A DNA stretch of 52,986 bases, taken from positions 1 through 52,986 of the forward strand of contig ONGG01000015.1 of assembly GCA_900317305.1 (NCBI GenBank), in the 5' to 3' direction. Position 1 is the stretch's first letter. Each line of letters begins with the position of its first letter. The notes beneath the pieces were generated by a model. It was not told the DNA's origin. It made no database searches and worked only from the letters and a program-made list of their open reading frames with translations. Shown piece by piece: positions 1-7,956 of the stretch. Source of the stretch: an uncultured Prevotellaceae bacterium. Lineage in GTDB: Bacteria; Bacteroidota; Bacteroidia; Bacteroidales; Bacteroidaceae. The translations under genes and the position numbers were made by a program.

Positions 1-215
1 GCACCGGTGGTGACTTGCTTGAGCAAGGCAGCATCGAATTTCGAGGGGTCGACAACAATCTGAACGTTCTTGATGGTAGAACCGTCGTTAAGGGCGATGA
101 AGTCTACTGATTTGCTACTACGGTGCGTGCGCACCCAACCCTTCACATTGACGATGGCACCAAAGTCGGTACGACGGAGCACGTCGATGACTTTTGTCCT
201 ACGAATTGTGTCCAT
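1..215 (-). CDS. asnS: asparaginyl-tRNA synthetase, N-terminal part (cut by window edge)
   Basis: About 71 codons are visible, starting at the ATG at 213-215. The product charges tRNA-Asn with asparagine in the cytoplasm. The visible part is the N-terminal OB-fold anticodon-binding domain of class IIb synthetases, with the run [20 protein letters not shown] followed by a NDGS turn. The wording fits AsnRS better than AspRS or LysRS, which have different residues here; the catalytic domain lies outside the window, so that choice rests on the N-terminus only. The gene follows the pseudouridine synthase gene by 27 bases on the same strand and no separate promoter is seen, so it may be cotranscribed. 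Confidence 0.85.
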   Translation of the reverse strand, partial: MDTIRRTKVIDVLRRTDFGAIVNVKGWVRTHRSSKSVDFIALNDGSTIKNVQIVVDPSKFDAALLKQVTTG

Positions 216-242
216 TTTTTTCTATACGTAATATTATGTTGA

Positions 243-1640
243 TTATTCGAAAGCACCCATGCGCAGCATCTCCACCTCTTTCTCTGTGAGGAAACGCCAG
301 TCGCCACGGCGTACGTTCTTCTTGGTGAGGCCTGCAAACTGCACGCGGTCGAGTCGTACGACACGGTAGCCCAGGCTCTCGAAGATACGGCGCACGATGC
401 GGTTCTTTCCGCTGTGGATCTCGATACCCACCTGACTCTTGTCGGTCTCGTGTGCATACTCGATGGCATCGGCCTTGATCTCACCATCGTCCAGGGTGAT
501 GCCCTCAGCAATCTGGTTCATGTCGTGAGCCGTGACATTCTTGTCGAGGAACACGTGATAGACCTTCTTCTTGAGGAACTTGGGATGGGTAAGTTTGCTG
601 GCGAGGTCGCCATCGTTGGTGAGCAGGAGCACACCGGTGGTATTGCGGTCGAGACGGCCAACGGGATAGATACGCTCCGGGCAAGCATCTTTCACCAGGT
701 CCATCACAGTCTTGCGCTGCTGTGGGTCGTCGCTGGTAGTGACATAGTCTTTGGGTTTGTTGAGCAGCACATAGACCTTCTTCTCAAGACGTACGGGCTG
801 ATCGTGGAACATCACCTCGTCGGAGCGCGACACCTTGGTGCCCAGTTCGGTCACTACCTGTCCGTTGACGGTCACCACACCTGCCTGGATATAGGTATCG
901 GCCTCACGACGGCTGCAAACGCCGGCATTGGCAAGATACTTGTTGAGGCGGATGGGCTCATTGGGGTCGATATGCTCCTCCTTGTACTCAATACGTTTCT
1001 TCAAACTGTATTTGGCATTGGGATCGTATCCGGGATTGTGCTGACGATAGCCACCCTGATTGTATCCGCGCTGCTGGTAGCCGCCGCGTTGCTGGTAACC
1101 ACCCTGCTGACGGGGTTGGTAGCCGCCACGCTGCTGGTAACCACCCTGCTGACGGGGCTGATAGCCACCCTGCTGACGGGGTTGATAGCCACCCTGCTGA
1201 CGGGGCTGATAGCCACCTTGCTGACGGGGCTGATAGCCACCCTGCTGACGGGGCTGATAGCCACCCTGCTGACGGGGTTGGTAACCACCCTGCTGACGGG
1301 GCTGATAGCCACCACGCTGCTGGTAACCACCCTGCTGGCGGGGCTGATAGCCACCCTGCTGGCGGTCGCCCATATTATTGTTGTAACGAGGACGGTAGGT
1401 ACGCTGTCCGCCTCCCGACTGAAGACCTGCCCCGAAACCCTCGGGGCGGAATCCGCCCTCATCGTCATTGTTTCTTTCGCTGGAATAAGCGCGCTGAGTG
1501 TGAATGCGAGGACGCATCATGCGCTGACCGCCACGATAGTCCTTAGAATAGTTCCCTGAGTCTGACTGATAACCTTCGCGGCCACCCTGACTCTGCTCGG
1601 ACAACTGTCCGTCTTGTTTGTTCTCGTTTTCAAAATCCAT
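243..1640 (-). CDS. RluB/RsuA-family ribosomal pseudouridine synthase with repetitive disordered N-terminal extension
   Basis: 465 residues. The C-terminal half is a standard rRNA pseudouridine synthase: an S4 RNA-binding domain (about residues 230-275, IRLNKYLANAGVCSRREAD) and the catalytic domain with the RLDRNTTGVLLLTNDGDL motif, whose first Asp is the catalytic residue of the RsuA/RluB family. It would convert a uridine in 23S (or 16S) rRNA to pseudouridine. The first about 220 residues are unusual: a low-complexity segment of roughly nine GGYQPRQQ and four GGYQQR units, rich in Gly, Gln, Tyr and Arg, preceded by an acidic/Asn-rich stretch. Such RGG/YG-like tails are RNA-binding and disordered in other proteins. 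Family members without the tail are about 240-300 residues. Fifty-two bases downstream of purB, same strand. Confidence 0.88.
   Translation of the reverse strand: MDFENENKQDGQLSEQSQGGREGYQSDSGNYSKDYRGGQRMMRPRIHTQRAYSSERNNDDEGGFRPEGFGAGLQSGGGQRTYRPRYNNNMGDRQQGGYQPRQQGGYQQRGGYQPRQQGGYQPRQQGGYQPRQQGGYQPRQQGGYQPRQQGGYQPRQQGGYQPRQQGGYQQRGGYQPRQQGGYQQRGGYQQRGYNQGGYRQHNPGYDPNAKYSLKKRIEYKEEHIDPNEPIRLNKYLANAGVCSRREADTYIQAGVVTVNGQVVTELGTKVSRSDEVMFHDQPVRLEKKVYVLLNKPKDYVTTSDDPQQRKTVMDLVKDACPERIYPVGRLDRNTTGVLLLTNDGDLASKLTHPKFLKKKVYHVFLDKNVTAHDMNQIAEGITLDDGEIKADAIEYAHETDKSQVGIEIHSGKNRIVRRIFESLGYRVVRLDRVQFAGLTKKNVRRGDWRFLTEKEVEMLRMGAFE
1060..1375 (-). repeat. tandem 24-bp/18-bp coding repeats (GGYQPRQQ / GGYQQR)
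   Basis: The DNA encoding the N-terminal tail of the pseudouridine synthase is a near-perfect tandem array. The 24-base unit encodes GGYQPRQQ and is interspersed with 18-base units encoding GGYQQR. Copies differ mainly at third positions (for example ggttgg, ggctga and ggttga on the plus strand), which shows that the peptide is kept while synonymous changes accumulate. Arrays like this change copy number easily by slippage or recombination, so length probably differs between strains. Long open frames on the opposite strand (LLTGL repeats) are only antisense shadows of this array. Confidence 0.9.
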
Positions 1641-1692
1641 AATAATTTAAATTTTTTGGTAAGCCTCCCGGCTTGGTTAGTAAATAAAATGA

Positions 1693-3042
1693 CTAAATAC
1701 CTGTATAGTTATGTGGCGTTATCGCCAACAACTGATTCTTGATCTCATCGTCGACATCGAGTGTGCGCACGAAATCGTGAATGGTCTGCTCCGTCATCTT
1801 CTGGTTGGTGCGGGTGAGTTGCTTGAGTGCCTCATAAGGATTGGGATAAGCCTCACGACGGAGGATGGTCTGGATGGCCTCGGCCACAACAGCCCAGTTG
1901 TCGTCGAGGTCGGCACGCAGCTTCTGCTCATTGAGGATGAGCTTGCGCAGACCCTTGAGCGTGCTCTCGATGGCAATGACGGTATGTCCGAAGGGCACGC
2001 CCACATTGCGGAGCACCGTAGAGTCGGTGAGGTCGCGCTGCAAGCGGCTCACCGGAAGTTTGGCGGCGAGGAACTGCAACAGTGCGTTCGAGATGCCCAG
2101 GTTACCCTCGCTGTTCTCAAAGTCGATGGGATTGACCTTGTGTGGCATGGCGCTCGACCCTACCTCACCAGCCTTGATCTTCTGCTTGAAATACTCCATG
2201 GAGATATACATCCAGAAATCGCGGTCGAGGTCGATAATGATGGTGTTGACACGGCGAAGGGCATCGAACACGCCACCGATGCAGTCGTAGTTGCTGATCT
2301 GTGTGGTATACTGCTCACGGCGCAATCCCAGTTTCTCGCTCACAAACGTGTTGGCGAACTCACGCCAGTCGTAGTCGGGATAAGCCACATGGTGAGCATT
2401 GAAATTGCCCGTGGCGCCACCAAACTTGGCCGTGATGGGATAGGCTTTCAGCTGGTTGAGCTGCTCGGTGAGGCGGTAGACAAATACCATGATTTCCTTC
2501 CCCAGTCGGGTGGGAGAAGCAGGCTGACCATGAGTCTTGGCCAACATGGGCACCTCACGCCACTCATCGGCATAGGCCTGGAGTTGGGCGATGAGTTCCT
2601 CTATGGCCGGACAAATCACCTGTGTCAGCGCATCCTTGATGGAAAGGGGGACGGATGTGTTGTTGATATCCTGTGAAGTAAGACCGAAGTGGATAAACTC
2701 CTTATACTTGTCGAGGTTTCCTATCTTGTCGAATTTCTCCTTGATGAAATACTCCACGGCCTTGACGTCGTGGTTGGTGACACGCTCTATATCCTTCACG
2801 CGCTGCGCATCGGCAGTGGAGAAAGAACCATAGATGGCACGGAGATCCTCGAAAAGAGAATGGTTGAAATCCTGAAGTTGGGGCAATGGCAATTCGCATA
2901 GAGCGATGAAATACTCTATCTCTACACGTACCCTGTATCTAATAAGCGCATATTCTGAAAAATATTCTGCCAATGACACTGTTTTCCCTCTATAGCGGCC
3001 GTCGATAGGAGATATGGCCGTCAACGAATCAAGCCCGATCAT
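1693..3042 (-). CDS. purB: adenylosuccinate lyase
   Basis: 449 residues. It catalyses two steps of purine synthesis: SAICAR to AICAR and adenylosuccinate to AMP, each releasing fumarate. The fumarase/aspartase-superfamily signature GSSAMPHKVNPIDFENSEG is present (about residues 295-313) with its catalytic serine. The TSQDINNTSVP segment and the KTHGQPASPTRLGKE segment (catalytic His) are also visible. The N-terminus MIGLDSLTAISPIDGRYRGK matches the usual start of the longer E. coli-like PurB group, which supports the ATG at 3040-3042. A TATCTTTG box lies about 70 bases upstream. The pseudouridine synthase gene follows on the same strand. Confidence 0.96.
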   Translation of the reverse strand: MIGLDSLTAISPIDGRYRGKTVSLAEYFSEYALIRYRVRVEIEYFIALCELPLPQLQDFNHSLFEDLRAIYGSFSTADAQRVKDIERVTNHDVKAVEYFIKEKFDKIGNLDKYKEFIHFGLTSQDINNTSVPLSIKDALTQVICPAIEELIAQLQAYADEWREVPMLAKTHGQPASPTRLGKEIMVFVYRLTEQLNQLKAYPITAKFGGATGNFNAHHVAYPDYDWREFANTFVSEKLGLRREQYTTQISNYDCIGGVFDALRRVNTIIIDLDRDFWMYISMEYFKQKIKAGEVGSSAMPHKVNPIDFENSEGNLGISNALLQFLAAKLPVSRLQRDLTDSTVLRNVGVPFGHTVIAIESTLKGLRKLILNEQKLRADLDDNWAVVAEAIQTILRREAYPNPYEALKQLTRTNQKMTEQTIHDFVRTLDVDDEIKNQLLAITPHNYTGI

Positions 3043-3109
3043 TCTTAAAAGTCTATATATAGAATCTAATAATGTATGTATGAGTGTGCGTATATCCTAA
3101 ATTGGTATG

Positions 3110-3137
3110 CAAAGATACGAAAATATCAATATATCAA
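3110..3137 (-). promoter_or_regulatory. purB promoter (TATCTTTG -7 box)
   Basis: On the minus strand TATCTTTG (3110-3117) matches the Bacteroidetes -7 consensus TAnnTTTG. A TTG lies at 3135-3137 with 17 bases between, slightly closer than the usual 19-20. The predicted leader of purB is about 65 bases. The region is AT-rich. Confidence 0.55.
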
Positions 3138-3189
3138 CGAAAATTAAAACATAAAGTTTTATAAAATGTGCGAAAAAATGATTTATACA

Positions 3190-3228
3190 AAAAAAAGAAA
3201 ACCCTGCAGCCCCGAAAGGCCACAGGGT
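3190..3228 (-). terminator. terminator of tRNA-Val
   Basis: On the minus strand the arms ACCCTG (3223-3228) and CAGGGT (3201-3206) pair. They enclose a second stem (GGCC/GGGGC region) with a TTTC loop, and a T-rich run (3188-3200) follows. The hairpin begins 11 bases after the tRNA 3' end. Confidence 0.8.
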
Positions 3229-3239
3229 ATCACCCCAAG

Positions 3240-3314
3240 TGGGCGTTGACGGATTCGAACCGCCGACCCTCTGCTTGTAAGGCAGATGCTCTAAACCAAC
3301 TGAGCTAAACGCCC
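3240..3314 (-). tRNA. tRNA-Val (anticodon TAC)
   Basis: Read on the minus strand, the acceptor arms GGGCGTT (3308-3314) and AACGCCC (3241-3247) pair perfectly. The D-loop contains TAGCTCAGTTGGTTTAGAGC. The anticodon stem TCTGC/GCAGA closes a seven-base loop CTTACAA, giving anticodon UAC, which reads valine GUA/GUG codons. The T-arm carries GGTTCGAAT. The discriminator base is A at 3240 and CCA is not encoded. A promoter sits just upstream and a terminator just downstream, so this is a single-gene transcript. Confidence 0.97.
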
Positions 3315-3332
3315 TTTTTGTGAAAAGCGATG

Positions 3333-3363
3333 CAAAGGTAAGGATATTTTGTGAATCCACAAA
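3333..3363 (-). promoter_or_regulatory. tRNA-Val promoter (TTTG-N19-TACCTTTG)
   Basis: Minus-strand TACCTTTG (3333-3340) is a full match to the -7 consensus. TTTG (3360-3363) lies 19 bases upstream, the expected -33 position. Transcription would start about 10-15 bases before the tRNA 5' end. Confidence 0.75.
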
Positions 3364-3412
3364 ATTTTCGGCCGTTTTTTATTCCAAAAAGATGTTTTTG
3401 AGCATTTTTGGC

Positions 3413-3659
3413 CGCTTAATCGTGCTTTGCCACTGCGTGGCGAAGGGACTCACGCTCGGAAATGCTCAAATAAATTTGGCATTTCTCTCGCTTAATCGGC
3501 TTTGCCACTGCGTGGCGAAGGGACTCACGCTCGGAAATACTCAAATAAATTTGGCATTTCTCTCGCTTAATCGTGCTTTGCCACTGCGTGGCGAAGGGAC
3601 TCACGCTCGGAAATACTCAAATAAATTTGGCATTTCTCTCGCTTAATCGTACCTTTGCA
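3413..3659 (+). repeat. three 75-76 bp tandem repeats plus partial fourth, carrying promoter-like elements
   Basis: Units start with CGCTTAAT at 3413, 3489 and 3564, and a fourth begins at 3640 and breaks off inside the trpS promoter. Periods are 76, 75 and 76 bases. Each unit holds a small palindrome GCCAC-tgc-GTGGC, the stretch GAAGGGACTCACGCTCGGAAA, and AAATAAATTTGGCATTTCTCT. At unit joins, TTTG and a degraded -7 box (TGCTTTG or GGCTTTG) occur at promoter spacing. In the last, truncated unit the same place reads TACCTTTG and serves trpS. Together with the tRNA promoter this explains the non-coding stretch 3315-3709. It is not a CRISPR: there are no unique spacers. Confidence 0.9.
3626..3657 (+). 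promoter_or_regulatory. trpS promoter (TTTG-N20-TACCTTTG)
   Basis: TTTG at 3626-3629 and TACCTTTG at 3650-3657 are separated by exactly 20 bases, an ideal Bacteroidetes promoter. Transcription should start near 3661-3665. The in-frame ATG at 3662 is therefore at or before the transcript start and is unlikely to be used; the next ATG at 3710 leaves a normal leader of about 45 bases. Confidence 0.85.
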
Positions 3660-3709
3660 GAATGAATGGGGAGCATCCCCTCAAATTGGAAACATTAACA
3701 GAAAGAAAA

Positions 3710-4699
3710 ATGGAAAAAGTAGTAAGTGGTATCCGACCTACCGGCAACCTGCACCTTGGCAATTACTTTGGTGCGGTGAAGAGTTTCGTGAAAATGCAAG
3801 ATGAATACGACTGCATGTTCTTCATTGCCGATTGGCATAGCCTCACCACCCATCCAAAACCAGAAGACATTCAGGAGAGTGCCCGCACCATCCTAGCCGA
3901 GTACCTGGCCTGTGGCCTCGACCCCGAGAAAGCGCCCATCTATGTTCAAAGCGACGTGAAGGAGACCTTGGAACTGTATCTCTTTCTCAATATGAACATG
4001 TATCTGGGAGAACTGGAGCGCGTAACCACTTTCAAGGAGAAAGCCCGCAAGCAGCCCAACAATGTGAATGCCGGTCTGCTCACCTACCCCACCCTGATGG
4101 CTGCCGACATCCTTCAGCACAGGGCCAACAAGGTGCCCGTAGGCAAAGACCAGGAGCAGAATATGGAGATGGCCCGCAGATGCGCCCGCCGTTTCAACAA
4201 CATCTATGGCGTGGAGTTCTTTCCCGAGCCACAGAATTTCTACTTTGCCGAGAAAGCGGTGAAGGTGCCTGGCCTTGACGGCAGCGGCAAGATGGGCAAG
4301 AGCGAGGGCAACTGCATTTATCTTCGCGACGAGGACAAAGTGATCACGAAGAAGGTGATGAAGGCCGTGACCGACCTTGGTCCGCAGACGCCCAACAGCG
4401 AGCGCCCCGAAATCATCGAGAATCTCTTCTCGTTCCTGAAACTCTGCTCGAACGAAGAGGCCTACACCTATTTCGACGAGAAATGGAACGACTGCACCCT
4501 GCGTTACGGAGACCTGAAGAAACAAATCGCTGCCGACCTGGTGAAGACCATCGCACCCATCAGGGAACGTATCAATGAGTTCAGTTCCAACAAAGAGTTG
4601 CTCGACCGCATTGCCCGCGAGGGTGCCGAGCGCGCACGTGCCAGTGCCACTGCCACCATCGAGGAGGTTCGCCGCATCATCGGCTTCAGGGTGAGATAA
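3710..4699 (+). CDS. trpS: tryptophanyl-tRNA synthetase
   Basis: 329 residues. It charges tRNA-Trp in the cytoplasm. The class I HIGH motif appears as PTGNLHLGNYFG near residue 10 and the KMSKS loop as KMGKSEGN near residue 200. MEKVVSGIRPTGN is the usual N-terminus of the family and the promoter position also supports this start; the open frame extends upstream to 3662. The reading frame ends in FRVR, followed by a strong bidirectional terminator shared with the convergent OmpA gene. The gene is a single transcription unit driven from the truncated last copy of the upstream repeat. Confidence 0.96.
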   Translation: MEKVVSGIRPTGNLHLGNYFGAVKSFVKMQDEYDCMFFIADWHSLTTHPKPEDIQESARTILAEYLACGLDPEKAPIYVQSDVKETLELYLFLNMNMYLGELERVTTFKEKARKQPNNVNAGLLTYPTLMAADILQHRANKVPVGKDQEQNMEMARRCARRFNNIYGVEFFPEPQNFYFAEKAVKVPGLDGSGKMGKSEGNCIYLRDEDKVITKKVMKAVTDLGPQTPNSERPEIIENLFSFLKLCSNEEAYTYFDEKWNDCTLRYGDLKKQIAADLVKTIAPIRERINEFSSNKELLDRIAREGAERARASATATIEEVRRIIGFRVR

Positions 4700-4764
4700 T
4701 TCCCTGAAGCCGCCATCACCCCATCGCCGGCATCCCAGAAAGCGAAATCAATTAAAAAAGACGA

Positions 4765-4804
4765 ACAAAAAAAGCGCCCTCACGATGAGGGCGCTTATTT
4801 TTGG
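4765..4804. terminator. bidirectional terminator between trpS and the OmpA gene
   Basis: A perfect 10-bp stem AGCGCCCTCA (4773-4782) / TGAGGGCGCT (4786-4795) with a CGA loop is flanked by an A-run on its left and TATTTTT on its right. It therefore works as an intrinsic terminator in both directions, for trpS (+) and the porin gene (-). Confidence 0.93.
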
Positions 4805-4818
4805 TTGTAGATTTCTGA

Positions 4819-5967
4819 TTAGCGAATCTCAACAACGGCACGACGGTTGAGCTCGAACGGTGAGAGGATATCCACACCACCCTTACCAACGGTGGTCACC
4901 TTGTCGCGGTTCACACCCATACCGATGACTTCCTCAGCCACGGTCTTGGCACGCTCGTCGGAGAGCCACTGGTTGTGCTCAGGATTACCTGTAGCGCTGT
5001 CAGCATAACCGGTAACGAGAACGTTGGTGTTCTTGTCGGCAGCGATCTTAGCAAGAGCGCGAACGTCTACGAGGTCGCGTGAGTAAGAAGGACCGCTGTT
5101 GGTCTTGTTGCAGTAGAAGTAAACAGTAGCAGGAGCACCGATAATCTCGTCAACGGCCTTCGGGCACTGGTGGTTCTTGATGAGGTTGTTCAGACGATCG
5201 ATCTCAGCATTGGCATCGGAGAGACGGTTGTTGAGGTCGTCGAGTTCAGCCTGGTGGAGAGCCTTGATAGCAGCAACATCGGGCACTTTGTCCCAAGTAC
5301 CTTTACCGAGGTTGAAGGTAAGGCCAATCTCAGCATAGAGGTTGTTGTCGTGGCTGTCCCATCCGCGGTTAGCGGGATCGAGGAACAAGTCCATGCCATC
5401 GATATCGGTCTCGAAGCGGTTCCAACCCAACTCGAGGTTCAGGAACACCTTGCGGCTGAGACGGAATTCGTTGAGCAAACCAACGCTGAGGTCCATACCG
5501 TAGCGGTTGTGAGTCATTGAGCGACCGAAGCCAGCACCAGCGAATGGAATGAAATTCCAAACACGGTCGGGGTTATAACCCAGCAACATGTTGCTCACGT
5601 TGAAGAGAGCATGCTCATTGAGCACCCAGTACTTGTTGAAGAAGCCTTTACCATCGCCATTCACGGCACGTACAGACTTACCCCAGATACCAGCAAGCTT
5701 GGTACGGAGTCCGAGGCCAGGAGTGAACCATTTACCGATAGCAATGGCAGCACCTGGGTTTGAACGGAAATCCTTGAGAGGACTGCGGTCGAGTCCTGCT
5801 CCGTGCTCCTCTGCGGAGTACCAAGCGTTCCACTGAGCGCCTACTTGAATAAACCAATTGCTCCAGAACGAATTAGTGGCCACACTGTACTTCAGTGTAG
5901 GATCATCCTGAGCCATGGCTGAGAAAGAAACGCTGACGAGAGCCAGCACCATTAATAGTTTTTTCAT
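4819..5967 (-). CDS. OmpA-family outer-membrane porin-like protein
   Basis: 382 residues. A signal peptide (MKKLLMVLALVSVSFSAMAQ) is followed by an eight-strand-barrel-like region (about 20-225) with alternating aromatic strands. Next come a short coiled-coil linker (ALHQAELDDLNNRLSDANAEIDRLNN) and a C-terminal OmpA peptidoglycan-binding domain (about 275-382, with VTGYADSATGNPEHNQWLSD and ERAKTV). Two Cys residues sit at the domain junction. It should anchor the outer membrane to the cell wall, like the OmpA/Omp40-41 class of Bacteroidetes. It ends at a bidirectional terminator and has its own promoter, so it is monocistronic. A related protein lies at 22655-23761. Confidence 0.9.
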   Translation of the reverse strand: MKKLLMVLALVSVSFSAMAQDDPTLKYSVATNSFWSNWFIQVGAQWNAWYSAEEHGAGLDRSPLKDFRSNPGAAIAIGKWFTPGLGLRTKLAGIWGKSVRAVNGDGKGFFNKYWVLNEHALFNVSNMLLGYNPDRVWNFIPFAGAGFGRSMTHNRYGMDLSVGLLNEFRLSRKVFLNLELGWNRFETDIDGMDLFLDPANRGWDSHDNNLYAEIGLTFNLGKGTWDKVPDVAAIKALHQAELDDLNNRLSDANAEIDRLNNLIKNHQCPKAVDEIIGAPATVYFYCNKTNSGPSYSRDLVDVRALAKIAADKNTNVLVTGYADSATGNPEHNQWLSDERAKTVAEEVIGMGVNRDKVTTVGKGGVDILSPFELNRRAVVEIR

Positions 5968-6037
5968 AACCTTTTTATTTTAAAAAATAATCAAAAATAT
6001 ATATATCCTGTTGACAGTTACGCAATATTTTCCGCTG

Positions 6038-6065
6038 CAAAGATAATATTTTTTTTCAAACCCAA
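6038..6065 (-). promoter_or_regulatory. OmpA gene promoter (TATCTTTG)
   Basis: Minus-strand TATCTTTG at 6038-6045 matches the -7 box. TTG at 6063-6065 lies 17 bases away. The leader would be about 65 bases and A/T-rich. Confidence 0.6.
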
Positions 6066-6141
6066 TTGGTTTTTCTATAGAATTTTTCACTTTTTTGCAA
6101 AAAATACCTAAATTTCGTGAAAAATATGGGATTTTATGCCA

Positions 6142-7956
6142 TTATCCAAGCAATCGGTCGATCTCATCCTGCTGCAAAATGCACAAAATGGGCTTGCCAT
6201 CGGGTGTGAGATTGACATTGGAACAAGAGAAGAGTCGGTTGACCAGATTCTCCATCTCGTCGTTGGACAGCACCTGTCCTTGGGGGATGGCTGCACCTCT
6301 TGCCATACCTAGTGCGAGGGCGAACTGGATCTCGCTCTGCGGCTGTCCGGTTTTTTCCTTTGCCACCGTGAGGAGGTCGTTGAGCATCATGGTGGCATCA
6401 ATGCCCTCAATGCCTGCGGGGATGCCATCGATGGAGAAGCTGCCCCCACCGAGGTCGTTGAGCGAGAAGCCCAGGTCGGCCAGGTCGGGGAGGATTTGCC
6501 TCATCACCTCACCATCGGCCAGCGACAGTTTGATGATCTCGGGGAAGAGCATGCCTTGCGACCGCCATCTGTGGTTGCGCATCTTCTCCTGGTATTCCTC
6601 AAAGAGGATGCGCAGGTGTGCCCTATGCTGGTCGATGATCATGAGTCCCGACTTCACTGCCGTCATGATGAGTCTCCCCTTATATTGATAATGTGAGGGT
6701 GACTTCTCGGCGATGATGTCGTCGGGGGTGTCGACGTCGCTAGGTTCATCAAACAGGCCTGGCTGCTGGGTTGCCTCTTGCCGTGCCACCGAATAGAGGT
6801 CTTCCCAATGCCGCTGCTGGGCATCGGCTTTTCGGTTTCTCGGGTCGTTGAAGGGGTTGTATTGGGGGTTTGTCTTCACCTCTGGCCTGTGCACATTGGT
6901 GTTGCTGGGGTCGTAGAGGGGGATATCGGGCCGTCCCTCGGTATCGAAATCGATGGAGGGGACGTCGTTGAATTTCCCCACAGCCTCTTTCACCGCCGCC
7001 GAGAGAATTTGCCATATCACCTGTTCGTTCTCGAACTTAATCTCGGTCTTGGTGGGATGGATGTTGACATCGATGTCGGCAGCCGGCACATCGAAGAAGA
7101 TGAAATAAGGCACCTGCTCGCCCTGTGGCACCAGCCGCTCGAACGGTGCCATCACCGCCTTGTTGAAATAGGGGTGCTTCATATATCTCCCATTGACGAA
7201 GAAGAACTGGTGCGCGCCCTTCTTCCTCGATGCCTCGGGTTTTCCCACGAAGCCACTGATGCGGCACACCGAGGTCTCCACGGCCACAGGAAGCAGGTCC
7301 TGGTTGGTTTTCTTGCCAAACACATCTACGATGCGCTGGCGCTGACCGGCCTTAGGCAGGTTCGACACCTCCACCCCATTGCTGTGCAAGGTGAAGGCCA
7401 CCTGCGGATTGACGAGCACGATGCGCTCGTAGGCCGTGAGGATATTATTGAGTTCGGTGGTGTTCGACTTGAGGAACTTCCGTCGTGCGGGCACGTTGAA
7501 GAACAGGTTCTCCACCTTGAAATTGCTTCCCACCGGACACGACACGGGTTCCTGTCCCACGAAGCGGGAACCGTGGATGGTGACAGCCGTTCCGATATCA
7601 TCAGTATGGAGACGCGTCTTGAGTTCCACTTGGGCCACTGCCGCTATCGAAGCAAGGGCCTCGCCCCTGAAGCCCATTGTATGCAGGTCGAAAAGGTCGT
7701 CGGCCTTACGGATTTTCGAAGTGGCATGTCTTTCGAACGACAATCGGGCGTCGGTGGGCGACATGCCCTTCCCGTTGTCGATGACCTGTATGGACGTGCG
7801 CCCGGCATCCACCACGAGGACATTTACCTCGGTGGCGCCGGCATCCAGGGCATTCTCCACGAGTTCCTTGATGACGGAGGCAGGTCGTTGAATCACCTCT
7901 CCGGCAGCAATCTGGTTGGCCACGGCATCGGGCAGTAGTTGTATGATGTCACTCAT
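6142..7956 (-). CDS. mutL: DNA mismatch repair protein MutL
   Basis: 604 residues. It links MutS mismatch recognition to downstream repair steps. The N-terminal GHKL ATPase carries ELVENALDAGA, DNGKGM and GFRGEALASIAAVAQ, and ends with the NVHPTK-like segment DVNIHPTKTEIKF. The C-terminal dimerisation domain contains DQHRAHLRILFEE, where endonuclease-type MutL has DQHAxxExxxxE, and TPDGKP, where those have a Cys/His-containing CPHGRP. The nicking site therefore looks degenerate. The start is MSDIIQLLPDAVANQIAAGEV, the standard MutL N-terminus; its ATG overlaps the stop of the upstream OstA-like gene as ATGA, which implies translational coupling. An open frame extends 57 codons further upstream but is not used. 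Confidence 0.95.
   Translation of the reverse strand: MSDIIQLLPDAVANQIAAGEVIQRPASVIKELVENALDAGATEVNVLVVDAGRTSIQVIDNGKGMSPTDARLSFERHATSKIRKADDLFDLHTMGFRGEALASIAAVAQVELKTRLHTDDIGTAVTIHGSRFVGQEPVSCPVGSNFKVENLFFNVPARRKFLKSNTTELNNILTAYERIVLVNPQVAFTLHSNGVEVSNLPKAGQRQRIVDVFGKKTNQDLLPVAVETSVCRISGFVGKPEASRKKGAHQFFFVNGRYMKHPYFNKAVMAPFERLVPQGEQVPYFIFFDVPAADIDVNIHPTKTEIKFENEQVIWQILSAAVKEAVGKFNDVPSIDFDTEGRPDIPLYDPSNTNVHRPEVKTNPQYNPFNDPRNRKADAQQRHWEDLYSVARQEATQQPGLFDEPSDVDTPDDIIAEKSPSHYQYKGRLIMTAVKSGLMIIDQHRAHLRILFEEYQEKMRNHRWRSQGMLFPEIIKLSLADGEVMRQILPDLADLGFSLNDLGGGSFSIDGIPAGIEGIDATMMLNDLLTVAKEKTGQPQSEIQFALALGMARGAAIPQGQVLSNDEMENLVNRLFSCSNVNLTPDGKPILCILQQDEIDRLLG

Noticed and set aside
414-1559. Long plus-strand open frame with LLTGL repeats
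   Set aside because: It is antisense to the pseudouridine synthase gene; the repeats are the complement of the GGYQPRQQ coding array, and no start context or family is seen.
1650-1685. AAGCC-ggga-GGCTT hairpin after purB as a terminator
   Set aside because: The stem is short and followed by A-rich sequence rather than T, so it is not convincing as a terminator.
3416-3604. Minus-strand ORF across the 76-bp repeats (SISERESLRHAVAK)
   Set aside because: It is only a translation of the repeat and has no independent protein features.
3413-3659. CRISPR-like array
   Set aside because: Units of 75-76 bases are near-identical throughout, with no unique spacers and no cas genes; it is a simple tandem repeat.
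3662-3709. Upstream ATG of trpS at 3662
   Set aside because: It coincides with the expected transcription start of a perfect promoter, and the extra residues do not resemble TrpRS; the ATG at 3710 gives the standard N-terminus.
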